A stretch of DNA of 64,000 nt from Tupaia tana (lineage: Eukaryota > Chordata > Mammalia > Scandentia > Tupaiidae). Within the stretch, counting starts at the first letter, position 1; each line of letters begins with the position of its first letter. Of the stretch, positions 1 to 11,735 are shown one piece after another. Position numbers and translations under genes: made by a program. Under the pieces are notes generated by a model. The model had not been told where the DNA came from, searched no databases, and saw nothing but the letters and a program-made list of their open reading frames with translations. The DNA lies in the NCBI GenBank assembly GCA_026018925.1, contig JAKSZU010000025.1, positions 23,942,891 through 24,006,890 of the forward strand. The letters run 5' to 3'.

Positions 1-984
1 CACGTCAGGGCCACTGGTTGCCGTAGATTTAACATACCGTCCCGAACATATTTTGCAACTTGGACAATTAATTCCACACCTGTACGGTCCCGTATCCAGC
101 TTTATAAAACAGGTCCTCCCCGTAAAAATAAATGCATGTGGCAAATAGCCTTCTCCCTTGTTTGCCAAAAAACAGATTACGATCAGGAAGGCCGAATTAT
201 TACCTGCTGTCAACAAATGGATTACCCAAGCTAAGGTCATTATGGTTGCTGTCATTAGTTTACGTACTAAGCTGTTAGGAACTTAGGGATGGATGAATAT
301 AGGGATGGAATGGTGGCCTTGATTTACCTGGGGCTTCTATTAGACTTTTGTGAACTTCATTTTGCATGCTTATAAGATTATGAGTTAAAACTACCCATGC
401 AGCCCCACATTTTTAAAAACGAGATACTGCCTCTTTAAATGAAGCATTTTTCCCTTCCTGTCAAAGGTTTTAGATGAACTCAGCATCCCATGAACCTTTT
501 CATGTTGTCATCTCCTGACATTTTTCTTCCTTGATTTTTAGAAATATAATACAAGATAAAAATACGCGTGGAGGTGAAACAGCAAGAGGTGGAGATACCA
601 GGAATATTTATTTATTTACCCTTGGCCTTTATCCCCACCCTATTATTTCTGTAATTTGTTTCTACTGTTTCTTCAACTCCGAAGTCTGTTTCCGTTCACT
701 TTGATTTCCACGATTCTGTTTTATTTAATTAAACTTTTTGAAGACTTTTTTTCCACTCCATTTGAATGAAACATGACTGAGGAGAAAATGAATATAAACA
801 TCTTTGCATAACTGATACGTTGAAAAATGCATGACCACTTAAATGTCACAACTCGGCGAAGCATTTCTTTTTCATTCTAGTGCTACTGAATTTTAAGGAG
901 GACTGGGTTTGCATTTGTAGCTTTGCTGGGGTCAGGTAGCACTGTGCACTTGAGCTAAGAACAGCTGCCCGTGAGATCTCCAAG
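1..984. other. Unique non-coding DNA, no feature seen
   Basis: AT-rich sequence without a recognisable SINE, LINE or open frame of note. I see no splice-flanked exon and no tandem repeat. It could contain diverged repeats below my recognition limit. Confidence 0.6.
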
Positions 985-1076
985 TTCCTCCCTCCCTGTC
1001 TTCCTCCTCCTCCTCCTCTTCCTCCCGCCTCCTTCCTTCCCTTCCCCCCCTCTTCCTACTTCCTGCTCTCTTCCCA
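985..1076 (+). repeat. Polypyrimidine tract (CT-rich low complexity)
   Basis: About 92 bases made almost wholly of C and T, with isolated purines near 999, 1027, 1058 and 1065. It includes a short CCT-repeat stretch. The complementary strand gives a Glu/Arg-rich open frame that is only a by-product of composition. Long purine/pyrimidine asymmetry can favour triplex DNA, but nothing here shows a function. Confidence 0.85.
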
Positions 1077-4000
1077 GGCTGTGAGGGTGACAGATGTGAG
1101 GCCAGCCTTGGGCTCAGGCGGCACACCCCACATTCAGGCAGCTGTCCCTCCTCCCTCCCCAGCCCCCCCGGGCCTGTTCCTGAGCAGGCTCCGGGTTCGG
1201 CCAGGCCACCGGCTCAGGAGCTAGCTGTGCTCCGGGCTCAGCTCTCCCTGCCTGGCCTGACTGCTGCTCATTGACTTGCTCCTCAGAAGTCCGGGCGGTA
1301 GCTTAGACTCCAAGAATGAGGTAAGGTCTGATTCAGACGTCCTACCAGCAGGCTCCCACGGGCAGAAGGGACAGGGGAATACAGATCGGAAGGGAAGAGG
1401 AAGGGCACAGAAACAATTAGGTTATTGCCAGACAAAATGAACCAAAGCTTGAAGAAGATATAAGGATGGGGAAGTGGGGCCAGAAACTTCTATTTCCCGA
1501 GTACCTGTAAGGGGAGGGGCCAGGCGGGAAGGCCTCCTGCGTAGGTGGTGACCGGGATGCATACTTGCCCGTTTGTCACAGTCCCCGCTGTTCCATGGTA
1601 TCTCTCCAACACACAAGTGATTATTTTTTATTAAATAAAAAAAATGTAAATCTGTTTTTATTATTTATACATTAAATTGTTATACGTAATTTCATTTGTA
1701 AAGAGATTTTGCCCAACATAGCATATGCCACACGGCAGGCGAGTTGGGAATACTATACATGGCATCACCAACAATCAGCAGACCGTACCTGTGTCCCACA
1801 AATGTCTTCCTTCTCCATTTCTTCCCGAATTTCCCTCCTGCACTCTTCCCCTCTCCCACTCCCCTTCCACTTTGTCCCCAGTGTCCATGACAATTTTCAA
1901 CGCTTTTATGTCCTCAAGGCAAATTCAGAGCTTCATCGTCCAGTGGCCACTTTGTTGGCTTCTGTCTTGATCTCTGCTATGCACAGACCAGGATGGTTAT
2001 GGCGGAAGTCCCCACAGGGCAGCTGCAGAGCCCGTGCCTGCCGGGCAGATGCTATCCTTCGGTGATTGGGAGTTTTCCCCATTCTTCGGCAAATCTTCTT
2101 TGTGTGAGAGCAGTTGCTGGTAGCACCCAGATAGGAGCCGCGTAGTCCCTAGGCATGAGTGTGCCCAGTAGTGGCTGAACACTGTAGTCACTAGGGACTG
2201 CTTAAATGCCCACCATCCTTAAACCTGGAAAAAGCCAGAAGACTACAGGCAAGCATTTAGCAGGTGCAGAGAATGGAGGAACACGTGGATGCGTCTCACC
2301 GGTGTACTTGTCGGGAGTCCCAGCTGCTCTGCAGAGCAGTGGTTTTCCAACTTGATCTCGTTAATGACCAAGTTCTGTGTTCACGTGAGCTCTTCACTCA
2401 AAACCTCCCAAGTTTTAAATAGATGAAAATGGCCTCCCACTGCTCTCACCTAAGCCTTCCCTTAGGGTACTGTGTTTAGTCCCAGGAGTTTGAAGTGCAT
2501 TATTGCCTCAGTCCTGCTCTTGAACAAGGAGGAGGAAGAGTCAGAGCTGGAGGTGGGAGTGAGGGGACATTACGTTAGGCTGCTGTTCTCCAACTGCAGA
2601 GCCGAGGGAGAGGTAGGAGATGGTAGAACTTCTGTGTTCAGTTATTCTGTGTCTCATCCTCTTCAGGTTCTTCCGGGTTTATATGTTAGAGCGTGCAGAA
2701 TATAGCAGTGCATTAGGACCAATCTATGATGAAATGATTTGATTAATTTACTATTACCTTCTAATTTAAAAGACATTTTCTGGGAGGTATGCACTCAGCT
2801 TTATTTTTAATTTTATTCACGAGGTGCAGGGTTCAAGGTGTTTGAAGGCCCCTATCTTAAACTATCGTCTCTGTCATTTTGTATAATTTCTGTTAAAGAC
2901 CCTCGACCCCACCGTGGCAGAAATGAGAAGTCTAGCTTTTCTAAGAAGAGAGCTTAACTGCTCACAGGCATTCTGTCCTTTGTCATGTATGGCAGGTTTT
3001 GAGGACATAAACATTGCAGTGGTATTTTTGAGAGGAAATGTTTATCATTATAGCTCCAAAACACATCGCAAACAGAAACAATAATTTCATTAGTAGCCGA
3101 AAATTGTAATAATGCTGTTGAATATAAATTTCACTGCTATGGTAATTCTGAAACACAGATGATGAATAAAAAAATTGCAGCAGTATTATCGAGAATAAAC
3201 TTTATTGCCATGAGTGAAGCGCAGGGGGGAGATGGGTGGAGGGGAAATCTCGGGTGACTGCTCTCAGGCACGGGGGCGGGGGTCCTCAGCAGGCGTGTGT
3301 TTTCTAGTAGAAGGCCCTCACCTCGTGGGAGATCCCGGAGCTGGGGAGAACGGGATGTTCCCTCCACTCAGCCTCCGTTCTCATGTCTGTGTCTCGCCTG
3401 GTCTTTAGTTCCCCAGTGGTTCCATCCTTTTGCAACAGCCAAGCCGAAGGACTCCCCTCCCTTCCCGTTTCTCAGTATCAGGTCGGTCACCACGTGCTGT
3501 TGGTTCGGCCTCTGATTCATGCCTTGGGTCAGTTTCCTGTCCTCCTCCTCCTCCACACCCCCATGCCTCCTGGACTGCTCTCGATCCTCTTCCTAGCCTC
3601 CCGGCTCCCTGTCCTGTTCCCCTCCGATCAGCTCATCAGGTGAGCACCGCAGGGTGGTCATCCGCCCGCCACCTCCCGCCACGACCCTCCTGTGGCTTCC
3701 TTCCTTACGGAATGAACCCCAGGCTCCGGAGTGGTCTGCAGAGCTGGTGTTCACCAGCCTCGTCACGCCCTTCTCTCTCTGGGTCAGATGTCCAGGTGTT
3801 CACGTCTCCCTTCTAACTCTACACCAAGCCTGCATCAGCCTGGATGCTCCTGTCCCCTCAGCTCCCAGCAGACGTGTGGCCGCCTACGGTTCTCAGCTGT
3901 CTGTGCGCTCCTTGGAGAGCTCTTCCCTGCCTGCCTCGGCTCCGGGGCCTCCGTACTGTCCACGTCTGTGTCAGAGCTGTGGCTTCCATGCCTGTGGTGC

Positions 4001-4142
4001 TGTTCCCACAGAACACAGGACGAGAGGTGGCCCCTGTGGCTGTGCCAGGAAGCAGTCCCTGTCATCTGTTCCTTTCCCTCACAGGCTGTACATCAACCTG
4101 ACACTACCACGCGGGCCTATTCACTGCCCGTTGCTCGAATAC
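1077..4142. other. Unique non-coding DNA, locally GC-rich
   Basis: 1130-1310 is GC-rich and ends in a sequence compatible with a splice donor ('gaggtaagg' near 1317-1326), but no exon can be defined around it. 3230-4140 is GC- and CT-rich with several overlapping frames of up to 173 codons in different phases. That pattern comes from few stop codons rather than coding. I recognise no repeat family with confidence. Confidence 0.5.
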
Positions 4143-4159
4143 ACAAAAGCCTGGTCTTT

Positions 4160-4419
4160 TAAAAAAATGTTTTAAGAGGTTTTTGCTATACGTTGCATGC
4201 GCTCACCAGGAAGATAGAGACAAAGAGACAGAAAGCAAGAAATCACCCTCCAGGGGGGATGGCCACGCCGCAATCCCTTCTCCTCCATTCTCCTCTCAGG
4301 ATCCTGGGCACGCACGCACACGCGCCCGGTGTGAGTTTAAGCCGCTGGCTCCGGGCCTCAAGCCGTAGTTGACTACATGGGAGTCTAGTGACATAGCCAT
4401 TATGCCAACTGCTGGTCCC
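4160..4419 (-). mobile_element. Long-family tRNA-derived SINE
   Basis: The + strand reads the element backwards: T-rich start, 'gaggtttttgctata', the conserved middle, then a tRNA-like head ending 'ctgctggtccc'. It is flanked by a target-site duplication 'acaaaagcctggtcttt' (about 4143-4159 and 4420-4436). Intact duplications and near-full length point to a fairly recent insertion. Confidence 0.92.
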
Positions 4420-4436
4420 ACAAAAGCCTGGTCTTT

Positions 4437-5036
4437 AAAGAGAGGAAGAACCTGGTGTCAGGGGTGTGGCCCCACACTGACGGAGAGGATGGCGTCCTCA
4501 CCAGGGGCAGACCACGCGCCCGCGGGCATGGTGCCCACTGAGCTCTGCATCCAGCGAGCGGGTGGACATTCCTGCCGGGACCTGTGCTCCAGGGTGGCCG
4601 ACGGGTCTCAGCTCGGCTGCCACGTCTGCTCACCTGCAAGGGCGCAGGAGGCAGCGCCACACCGAGCAGAGGCAGCCGAAAAACCACCCCATCCTGTGTT
4701 CACTGAAAATTCCGCAGTTCACTCATTAGATTTTCAGTGCTAAGTTTTAAACACTGCTTTAAAACGCTCTCTTGCTAACTGAGATTGTGGTGCCTCCTTC
4801 CACGTTGTACTGAAGGCAAGTGTCCCGCCTGCCCCGGGCCTGGCGCTCCTGTGACGTTATGTTGATTAAACCACCGGAGGACCCGAGTGAGGACGTGGAG
4901 GCCTTGCTTTGGCTAAGTGGGAGACAGTGAGTGACAGTGACAGGGAAGGCCGGCTGGTGAGTCTGCAGCCGGGCGTTTGCAGCCTCGTCGCCCATGCTTC
5001 TAACCTGACCCGCACATCAGGGGCTAGTGGATTCCT
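4437..5036. other. Unique non-coding DNA
   Basis: GC-rich sequence up to about 4720, then mixed composition. No repeat or gene recognised. The overlapping opposite-strand frames here have no family resemblance I can name. Confidence 0.5.
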
Positions 5037-5051
5037 CATGGTTATTTTATT

Positions 5052-5229
5052 TTAAAAATTTTTAAAAAGACTTATTTATTCAATTTTATGTATTCATTCA
5101 TTTATTTTAATTGGACCAGAGAGAGAAAGGGAAAGTGAGAAAGCAAGCGACCAGGTCCAGGACTCGAACCATGAGCCATGTGAGTGGGTCCAGTACCTTA
5201 ACCACCATGCCACCTGCTGCCCCTCACCC
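5052..5229 (-). mobile_element. Short-family tRNA-derived SINE (CYN/t-SINE-like)
   Basis: Reverse copy: an A/T-rich tail region, then 'ttggaccagagagagaaag', then the tRNA-like head with a B box read as 'ggactcgaacc' on the + strand. The duplication 'catggttattttatt' at 5037-5051 and 5230-5244 marks the insertion. Confidence 0.92.
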
Positions 5230-5244
5230 CATGGTTATTTTATT

Positions 5245-5466
5245 AATGTTTCTTCCTTCCTCCATAATTGGGACAGAGGGAGACAGGCACCCCTGCAGGG
5301 ACTCTGTGTCATCATGTCCCTCACCCTCAGCCAGTCCAGGTTACAGACACACGTGTGCATGCCCCACGTGTGCAGGGGACCCAGATACACGAACCCAGGG
5401 CCTTCTCCTGTAGGCCCCACATCACGGAGCTTCGTGTTATTGCTGCACCCCGGGACTGGCCCTACA
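5245..5466 (-). mobile_element. Third-family SINE, diverged
   Basis: Reverse copy of the family with a purine-rich 'gggacagagggagacag' stretch near the 3' end, an internal 'cagccagtcc' motif and a B-box-like 'cgaacccaggg'. It ends at 'gactggcccta'. It directly follows the downstream duplication of the preceding short SINE. Confidence 0.7.
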
Positions 5467-5532
5467 CACGGTTGAAATTTAACAGTCCAGTCTTCCCAGA
5501 GGCAGATGGGAGCAGAGTCAATACCAAAGGGG

Positions 5533-5795
5533 TAGGAAGAGCAGGGCCTGGGCGTCTCGAGGCTGCGGGTTCGACTCTTGCTTTTGCTAGCTTGTTTGCT
5601 GTGTGGTTTGGGACGAGTCATTTGTCTTCCTCGAGCCGCCGCATATCTGTTAGTAAAATGGAGATGACAAACCTGGTCTGCTTGTTAGGTTGTCGTGAAC
5701 GGTGAGCGAGGTGACCGACACCCTTCTGACAGCTCTGGGGTTCCAGGGTGAGGAAATGAAATGGCACCTCCTGGTCTCAGAGCGTGCGGCGCAGC
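5533..5795 (+). mobile_element. MIR element
   Basis: The head contains the tRNA-like B box 'gggttcgactctt', followed by the CORE segment with a 'gtgtggtttgggacgagtca' equivalent and 'agtaaaatggagatgaca', then 'ggttgtcgtgaacg'. These match the mammalian MIR consensus as I know it. The end is diffuse. Confidence 0.8.
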
Positions 5796-8700
5796 AAGGG
5801 AGGCTGACATGCATCTGGGCACGGTGCCTGCGAGCCTGCCCTGGAGGCCAGGGGAGGGCTGTCCAGCATGACGGTCCAGGTGAGGTCGGAAGGGAGAAGC
5901 TGGCGTGGCCGGCACAGCCAGTTGGCAGGGCTTCCCAGCAGGGGTACGGCCACGCCTGCAGAGACCCAGTTGTTGCCGGGAGGGTAGGGCCTGTCTGCAG
6001 AAGGGAAGGCACTCCAGGGTGGCTGGAGTTTAGAGCATTAATTTATGTAATTTATGTTGTCATTTTGCCATCATCAGCCTCTCTACTGAGCCCTGGGTGA
6101 CAGGTCGAGGATGGGTTCTAGAAGCTTCCTGGCTTCCTGATGCCACCGGCGGGAAGAACAGTTCTGCCGTGAGAAGCTGGCACTGAGCTCAGGTACGGGC
6201 CGTGTTTCTAGAGAAGGCTCCAGAGAGGAGCAGGCACGACCGAGCAGGCAGAGGAGCGAAGCCCCACCGAGCCAGCCGCACGGCGGACGGTGAATAAACA
6301 GGAGGAGACGTTTCTGTGTCGCCTGCCGTATTTCTTTGGGAATGAAAGTTGTCTTGCCAGAAATAACTGAAGTATTCAGCAAGAAAAGCTCCCGAGCTGA
6401 GGAAATTCCCTGGTGTGTTCACATTTCTCAACAGAATGACAGGCAGCGCTCACTGGCAGTACCCGTATGCCCCATGAGATCGTGGAGTTTGGGGGGACCT
6501 TGAAAGTTTCAGCTGGCCACGTGCCTCCCAAGGCCCTGTCACCAGTGGCCAGAAGGTGAGGAGCGGAAGCGTCTCCGCCATGCGTTCGGTGCACATTCGT
6601 GTTTATGACGACACGCTGTTGGCACAGCCCGGTCCCCTGTTGGGCACAGAACAGGTGGAAAGGGCCACGGTTCTGTCCCTCCGCCTCCTGCCTTTCCAAG
6701 CCAGCGTGTCCTTAGAGAGGTGCACTTCCAGGTCCGCCCCGAGACAGCCTGCTGTGGTGCTTGTCACGCCGTCACCATCCGTGGCAGCCGACGTGGCCTG
6801 GAAGCTTTCACTGAGGCCACCGGAAGAGGGTAGCTTTTTATGGTCTTTTGCATTTGAACTAGTGGCCCAGAGGTGAGGCATTCTCTATTCCATTCCTGAC
6901 CCCCTCGGCTCTCTGGGCACCCAGACACAGCTGTGACACTTGAGTCACGTGTGGCATGCCGTGTCAGCTTACGTGAAAAGCTACACCAGACTGAAAGCAA
7001 ATCCTCCATGCAAATCCCACAATGCCAGCCTAGCAGTTAACAGCTCTGGCTTTCCTGGGGGGCCTTGCCATTGCCAAACTGCAGAAACCCACAGAGAGGC
7101 GGCGAGTTCTTCGCAAACCCCTCTGTGCTCTGTGTGCGTGTCTCTCACTGACGCTGGCATCTTCTTTCCTCCTTCCATTTTTGGGTAGAGAAGGCAGGTC
7201 CAGTCAGTACCCTGCAGGGGTCAGAGGGACTCGAGCAAGGATTCAGGGCAGCTTGGAGGTCACAAGATGTTCCGATGACGATGACAGAAATAGTAGTCAA
7301 CAGGTTGTCCTTCCCATCCAGGGTCTTCTGTGGGTGGGAAAAAGGCAGTCACTAGGGGGACCAGTGTGGCGTGGTGTCATTCAGTTAATAAAGGCTTTGC
7401 AAGAACTGGGAGAACACCATCTGGTCCTGGGGCCCTGCCAGGTTGAGGAGACTTAATAGCTTCTTGAATTTCAGCAGTAAAAATCGGGCTATCCAGGGAA
7501 CAGAAAGTGTGCTCAGGACTGGGGAGGAGTTAGAGTCGATTTAAAAAGCGAGGGTGTCTAAGATAACCCTGTGCCTTGGCAGAGGACGAGGATGGGCCGG
7601 GTGGCCAGAACAGCTGCTCCAGTGACGGAAAAAGGAGTAATTTATGGCTGCAACTTAGCATCCCGGGTTGCCCAGTCGTCTGGTGTCTGTGAATCAACAA
7701 GAAGAGGAGACTCGTAATGGCAAAGGCTGTCAAATAATCCTTTTTGGCCAGAGACCTCATTCATAAACCCAAACCTCATAGACAGGAGCATTTAAGACGA
7801 GGTTTCTACGTCCCTTCTGCAGGTAATGCCAATTAGCACTGGTTAAAGGAGACGTGGGTTTTTCTAGTTTATGAAACTTGTAGGCCAAATTCAAACCCAG
7901 TGACCTATTTCATGAAGTGAACTGCTGAAGAGTTGACAGTCACCCTCCAGAGAATCACTTGTCCCCCCAGAGCAAAGTAAGATAATATTTATTCATGGTA
8001 TTAAAAAATTTAAATGAAGTCATCTAGCAGCAGCCTCCCGAGAAAGAAAGAAAAATGTGCAGGGACACTGGTTAGAAATGTTGCTATAGATTAAGACTAT
8101 GGAAGCAATTAATATTGAGCAAAAGTCAATCTAGCAAGGTAAGAAAGTGAAATATTTATATAAAAAGTTAAAAAAAAATCCTATTAGCTATTACCCAGGT
8201 GGACATATCTCCATGTAATTATAGAGTCCGCTAACAAAAGCAAATTTCTCTCTCGCCGGTCCCATCTCTAAGGCATTGGAGTTGGCAGAAGTTCTTTTCA
8301 TGAGGAAGTAATTTAAATAGATACTGGACGAGTTTAGGGTCTCTTCTGTAAATCGTTCTTACACTATAGGTCAAAACTCTGACTCCCGCGGGGCGAAAGG
8401 AATCGCTGCAGCAGAGGAGACTGCCAGGTGCCTGGCAGATGCCCAGATGCCTCATGGAACGGAGTCATGGAAGATGGCGGAAGGCTGGCTCAGGGGAGCT
8501 GCAGGGCAGGGACATGAGTGCACCTGAGAGTTGGCAGAAGCTATTCCGATAAATTACCCTGTTGGAGGCCCACCCCAAGCCCTTGGGGTTAGAACAGTAC
8601 TGCAGCCCACAACTGTAGGTGATGGCTCACAGAGACGGGGAGATGGGCTCAGCATCGCACAGCCCCATCAGCCAGGCTAAGACGGGAACCAGCTGTTACT

Positions 8701-9071
8701 GGCAAAGAAGGGAGGTAGGTTTTCCTCCAGGGAAATTGCCATTAGACCGTTCCCTAGATGCACGGTGAGTCCAACGTGGGTATTTGCTGCTTCTGCTCTG
8801 GAGAGAGAAGCACTACTAAAGAGAATTGTCCAATCATGTTGGTCGATACCACACAAAGTTACGGTTTGCAATTTGGATGAAGCCTTCAGTGTTTCTTGAA
8901 ATTGCGTTGTTGTCCCTTGGTTAGCTGCTTTGAATTCCTCATGATAGCCCACGGGAAATGAGCTGTCCTTCACCCCATGCAGGTTGTGCAGATAATCCTG
9001 TCTCGTTTTTGTAGAGAGAGGAAAGCAGAGCTTATCACTTGAAGAGTTTTTTATTTTTCTTGCATATATAA
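5796..9071. other. Unique non-coding DNA
   Basis: A 3.3-kb stretch with no SINE I recognise. It is GC-richer at 5.8-7.3 kb and AT-richer at 7.9-8.3 kb. Frames of up to 169 codons (8677-9186, minus) have no recognised domain, and the last overlaps a SINE. Diverged old repeats may be present. Confidence 0.5.
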
Positions 9072-9385
9072 GGGGGCTTCTAAAGCTTGTGGAGGGGCCA
9101 GCACTAACCTCCCACATGGTCAACTGTGGTTCGAGTCCTGGACCCGGTGCTTTGAAAATCATGCTGGTGTGTGTGCATGTGTGCACAAAATCCTAGGAGG
9201 AGAAGGGAGGAGAAGGGATCGCAGTGTGGACGGCGGCATGATTTCTTGCTTGGTCTCTCCCTGACTCTCCAATGAGCACATGTTCCTATAGCAAAAATCT
9301 CTCTTACAAAAAGGAAGGAAAAAAAAATGGTTGTGGAAAAATGGAATTAAAGTACAAGTTTATTTTGGTGCCAAGATAGGGAAAT
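9072..9385 (+). mobile_element. Mariner-like remnant, split by a SINE
   Basis: 9072-9093 ('gggggcttctaaagcttgtg') and 9329-9385 ('acaagtttattttggtgcc' core) look like two parts of one non-autonomous mariner-type element common in mammals. The same core recurs near 24975 and 27500. A SINE at 9094-9327 interrupts it, with a short 'ttgtgga' duplication at the break. Confidence 0.65.
9094..9327 (+). mobile_element. Long-family SINE with a head deletion
   Basis: Begins 'ggggccagcactaacc', lacking most of the A-box region seen in other copies. The B box 'ggttcgagtcctgg', middle segment, pyrimidine stretch and 'cctatagcaaaaatctctc' tail are present. It sits inside the mariner-like remnant. Confidence 0.85.
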
Positions 9386-9416
9386 TCCTACATTTTTTTT
9401 TAATGAAAAACAATTA

Positions 9417-9661
9417 TTTTTGGCTAGAATGTGTGTGTATTCACCAGAAAGAGAGAGAGAGAGACAAACAGACAGAGAAAGCACTCCCCAATGGACATGA
9501 CTGTGCTGCAATTCCTTCTCCATTTCTCCATTCTGTTGAGATCTGGGGCTCGTGTGCACATGTGCTGTGTATGATTTTCAAGCCATCGGGGCTGAGACTC
9601 CAACCATGGTCAGCCATGTGGGATCCAGCTTCCTTTAACCACTGGGCCATGGGACCAGCCC
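9417..9661 (-). mobile_element. Long-family SINE, older copy
   Basis: Reverse copy from 'ttggctagaatgtgtgtgta' through a GA-rich stretch to 'catgggaccagccc'. It differs more from the young copies and has lost many CpGs. It lies just downstream of the mariner-like fragment. Confidence 0.8.
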
Positions 9662-9850
9662 TTCCTTGAGCTTTTGAAGACCTCTTGAATCTAAGTATTT
9701 ACTCACGACAGTTCGCAGCTTTTCCTCTCTGGTGCTCTGTCACTGACAGAGCTTATTAAGGGTACCGTGTTTGCTGGTGCACTGGAATTCCTAACCCCTG
9801 CCACCTTTTCTACTCCCTTAGTCCACGGCACTGTCCCTCTTTTGTCTCCG

Positions 9851-10162
9851 GTTTATTTCCTTACTCACCAAAGTCTGTACATAATCTCAGACTCAGTTTA
9901 TTTCCTTACTCTCCAAAGTCTGTACATAATCTCAGACTCAGTTTATTTCCTTACTCACCAAAGTCTGTACATAATCTCAGACTCAGTTTATTTCCTTACT
10001 CACCAAAGTCTGTACATAATCTCAGACTCAGTTTATTTCCTTACTCACCAAAGTCTGTACATAATCTCAGACTCAGTTTATTTCCTTACTCTCCAAAGTC
10101 TGTACATAATCTCAGACTCAGTTTATTTCCTTACTCACCAAAGTCTGTACATAATCTCAGAC
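9851..10162 (+). repeat. 45-bp minisatellite, 7 copies
   Basis: The unit starts 'gtttatttccttactcacca' and continues through 'tctgtacataatctcag'. Copies start at 9851, 9896, 9941, 9986, 10031, 10076 and 10121, the last about 42 bp long. Copies 2 and 6 read 'ctctccaaag' where the others read 'ctcaccaaag', suggesting a 4-unit higher-order duplication. Because 45 is a multiple of 3 it carries an open frame that has no ATG start and no family resemblance. Confidence 0.97.
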
Positions 10163-10424
10163 CGCGTCATCTCTCCTTCCCCGAATTATTCTTTTGTCAT
10201 TCCCTTCAATTCTCTTGCAACTAGTGTCCTCATCTCCGTTTTCTCTAAAGTTATAACGATTTCACTTTTATCCCAACATGCTATTGAAATGGCTCTTGCT
10301 AAGGTTACCACAACCTAATTTTCAGATCAAATGACCTATTTTCATTCGTCTTCTTTCCTGATTCTTTAAAGCGATCGTCTGAGTTGACAACTCTCACATT
10401 TTGAATTATTTTCTTGGCTTGATT

Positions 10425-10890
10425 TTCTTTCTTCATTCATACACTCACTCATTAATTCACTTAATAAATACTAACGGTCACTTCTATGTGCTGGGATGCT
10501 GTACTTTTGTTTTGTTTTTGAGAGGTTTTTGCTATAGGGTGTATGCACTCGCCAGAAAGACAGAGAGAGACAGAGACAGAAAGTGAGAAATCACCTCCCG
10601 GGGGGGGATGGCCACACCACAATCCCTTCTCCTCCATTCTCCTCTTGGGATCTTGGGCACGCACGCACAGATGCCCAACCTGAGATTAAGCCACGAGGTC
10701 TGGGATTTGAACTACAGTCAACTACATGGGAATCTAGCGACATAGCCATTATGCCAACTGCTGGTCCCACTAAGGATGCTATCCTAACCTCTGGAGGAAC
10801 AGTAGGTATCTTATGCTAGTGGAGGAGGCAGGTAACAAACATATGGAAACGAATATAAAGTCTTATGTTAGATAACGATGAGGCCACAAT
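10425..10890 (-). mobile_element. L2-like old LINE tail, interrupted by a SINE
   Basis: 10425-10505 has 'cattcatacactcactcatt' and 'aataaatactaacgg' followed by a 'tatgtgctgggatgctgta' phrase. 10770-10890 continues with 'gtggaggaggcaggtaacaa' and 'gttagataacgatgagg'. Both fit the common mammalian L2-type 3' region read backwards, with the SINE at 10506-10769 inserted between. Confidence 0.65.
10506..10769 (-). mobile_element. Long-family SINE
   Basis: Reverse copy: 'gagaggtttttgctataggg', GA-rich stretch, middle segment, tRNA-like head and final 'ctgctggtccc'. It divides the L2-like sequence around it and so is younger than that element. Confidence 0.92.
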
Positions 10891-11489
10891 GAGGCCTTGC
10901 TGGCAATGACTGTTTTCCAGTACCTTTGATAGTCTCTCCCATCCTTCTGTCCAGTTTTTCAGTGTTGCTTTTCTAGGGTCACAGGTCTGTCTTCTTTCTG
11001 CTTTTCTACATGGCCCTCCAAGAGATCTTCTCAAGGCTTTAATGATCCAGCTCTGTCAATTCCATCTGCATCTCTATTTCCACTTCGTGTATATCTCCCA
11101 AAGTTTGGATTCTTCTCTCTGGTCCTTAGCTGGACATTTCCACTGGCGCGACCTCTGGTTTCCTCACATCGACTAAGTCCAGGCTGACAACCTTCCACCA
11201 CCGAACCCTGCACCTTTCTGTGTCTCCACCCCGGTTCGTGCTGGCACTGCCCACTGGTCTCTCTGTCTAGAACTTCCTCCACGCCCCTACTGCAACAAGG
11301 CCCTGAGGGCAGTGGATTCTGACTCAGATCTGAGCCCTACTTCCTATCCTGGAACCCAGGCCTTAATTCAGACTCGTGTTTTGTCTTTTCTGGACTCCCG
11401 CTTTTTAGCAAACTTCCCTAACTCTAGCATTCTTACTCTAGTTCATCTCTCATGTTATTGCCAAAATGAGACTCCAACCATACAGTAAG
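10891..11489. other. Non-coding, possibly old LINE-derived
   Basis: Pyrimidine-rich sequence whose phrases ('tctctgtctagaacttcc' and similar) resemble those of ancient mammalian LINE bodies. I cannot assign a family. No gene seen. Confidence 0.4.
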
Positions 11490-11735
11490 TGGTGAGAGGG
11501 TTGGACAGTGGCACGTGGTAAAACATGCTTTACGGAGTGGACCCAGGTGGGCAGGTCACCGGTTTCCACCTGGAGACCTTCCTGAGTGACCAGGCATGCC
11601 TGTGGCCTTGATCTGGGTTGGCTCAAACTGGGGGTGAACCATGTTATCAAGACTCCGTTGGGTGCTCTCTCTATCTCCCTGTCTCTGTCTCTCTCTCATT
11701 CATGGAATAAATAAGTAAACTTAAAAAAAACAATC
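11490..11735 (+). mobile_element. Third-family SINE
   Basis: Forward copy: a tRNA-like head with a degraded B box, a long middle, then 'ggtgctctctctatctccct', CT repeats, 'ggaataaataagtaaac' and an A-rich end. This and the copy ending at 58372 show the 3' end of the family best. Confidence 0.8.

Noticed and set aside
1290-1335. Possible exon with splice donor 'gaggtaagg'
   Set aside because: No acceptor with a consistent frame or recognised peptide. A single donor-like match is expected by chance.
3654-4175. 173-codon frame with several overlapping frames in other phases
   Set aside because: Multiple phases are open at once because the DNA is C- and T-rich, and the frame runs into a SINE boundary. 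No domain recognised.
9767-10318. 183-codon repetitive open frame
   Set aside because: It starts at GTG, has no ATG, and its repetitive part is the 45-bp minisatellite read in a multiple-of-3 phase. No splice sites or family resemblance.
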